Shown one piece after another: positions 5,746-5,915 of a DNA stretch of 5,915 nt; position 1 is the stretch's first letter, and the number at the start of each line of letters is the position of its first letter. Source of the stretch: CAYMOV01 sp964392085 (GTDB lineage: Bacteria > Oederibacteriota > Muellerivitia > Muellerivitales > Muellerivitaceae); the NCBI GenBank assembly GCA_964392085.1, contig CAYMOV010000147.1, positions 1 through 5,915 on the forward strand, read 5' to 3'. The position numbers were made by a program, and so were the translations under genes. Under the pieces are notes generated by a model that saw only the letters and a list, made by a program, of their open reading frames with translations, ran no database searches and had not been told where the DNA came from.

Positions 5746-5915
5746 CCCAACCTTCCCCTGTTTCCCCCGAACTGCTCACCCTCCTGGTTTGCCCCAACTG
5801 CGGTTCCGCCCTGCGGGCCCGCGAAACCGATCTGGAATGCTACGCCTGCCATCGGGCTTACCCCGTGAAGGAAGGTATCCCATCCCTCCTGCCAGATCCT
5901 CCCAAGGGCCGTTGA
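5742..5915 (+). CDS. Trm112-like zinc-ribbon protein
   Basis: The start is GTG at 5742, with GGAG at 5730-5733 eight bases before it. Its first bases GTGA overlap the methyltransferase stop, giving translational coupling. The 57-aa protein reads ELLTLLVCPNCGSAL, then C33-Y-A-C36 and AYPVKEGIPSLLP. Cys17, Cys20, Cys33 and Cys36 form two C-x2-C pairs for one zinc, and the LLxLLVCP... AYPVxxGIPxLLP frame is the hallmark of the Trm112/UPF0434 family (usual bacterial length about 60 aa). In eukaryotes and archaea Trm112 binds and activates class I methyltransferases; that the upstream enzyme is its partner here is inferred from position. The stop is the last codon of the window, so the gene is complete. 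Confidence 0.85.
   Translation: MTQPSPVSPELLTLLVCPNCGSALRARETDLECYACHRAYPVKEGIPSLLPDPPKGR

Overview
The window is GC-rich and bacterial. It reads entirely on the + strand as five genes in three blocks, with no RNA gene, transposon or CRISPR array visible. The left end is a very large Thr-rich repetitive surface-type protein with a C-terminal FlgD-like Ig domain. A STAS signalling protein and a TPR/GYF-like protein follow. Such features are familiar from genomes of uncultured, deep-branching bacteria of the FCB or candidate-phylum kind; this is an impression from protein style, and no marker gene here fixes the taxonomy.

Positions 1-2279 hold the 3' part of a gene whose reading frame is already open at the left edge (758 residues visible). 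The first ~661 residues are an almost unbroken Thr-X dipeptide array, with Thr or Ser at nearly every second residue in one fixed register. Seven NQPT motifs mark longer repeat units whose spacings are all multiples of 6 nt. The protein ends in a ~93-residue beta-sandwich-type domain. Positions 2280-2607 are a 328-nt non-coding region with palindromes, a possible terminator, a sigma-54-like -24/-12 element, a sigma-70-like promoter, a G9 run and a GC-rich inverted repeat, just ahead of the STAS gene.

Positions 2608-4199 carry a STAS-domain protein of the anti-anti-sigma type (171 aa) and, after a 62-nt spacer with an 8-bp hairpin, a 337-aa protein with TPR-like helices at the N-terminus and a GYF_2-like domain at the C-terminus. 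They look like a signalling or scaffold pair, but their targets are not in the window.

Positions 4340-5915 are a tight operon: a 199-aa membrane protein with a TTG start, a 261-aa class I SAM-dependent methyltransferase 20 nt downstream, and a 57-aa Trm112-like zinc-ribbon protein whose GTG start overlaps the methyltransferase stop. Trm112 proteins are known activators of class I methyltransferases in eukaryotes and archaea, so a partnership is a reasonable inference. The methyltransferase gene also contains a G9 run near its 3' end. A one-base gain there, or a -1 ribosomal slip, would read without any stop codon into the Trm112-like gene and give a ~318-residue fusion. This is the most unusual arrangement in the window.
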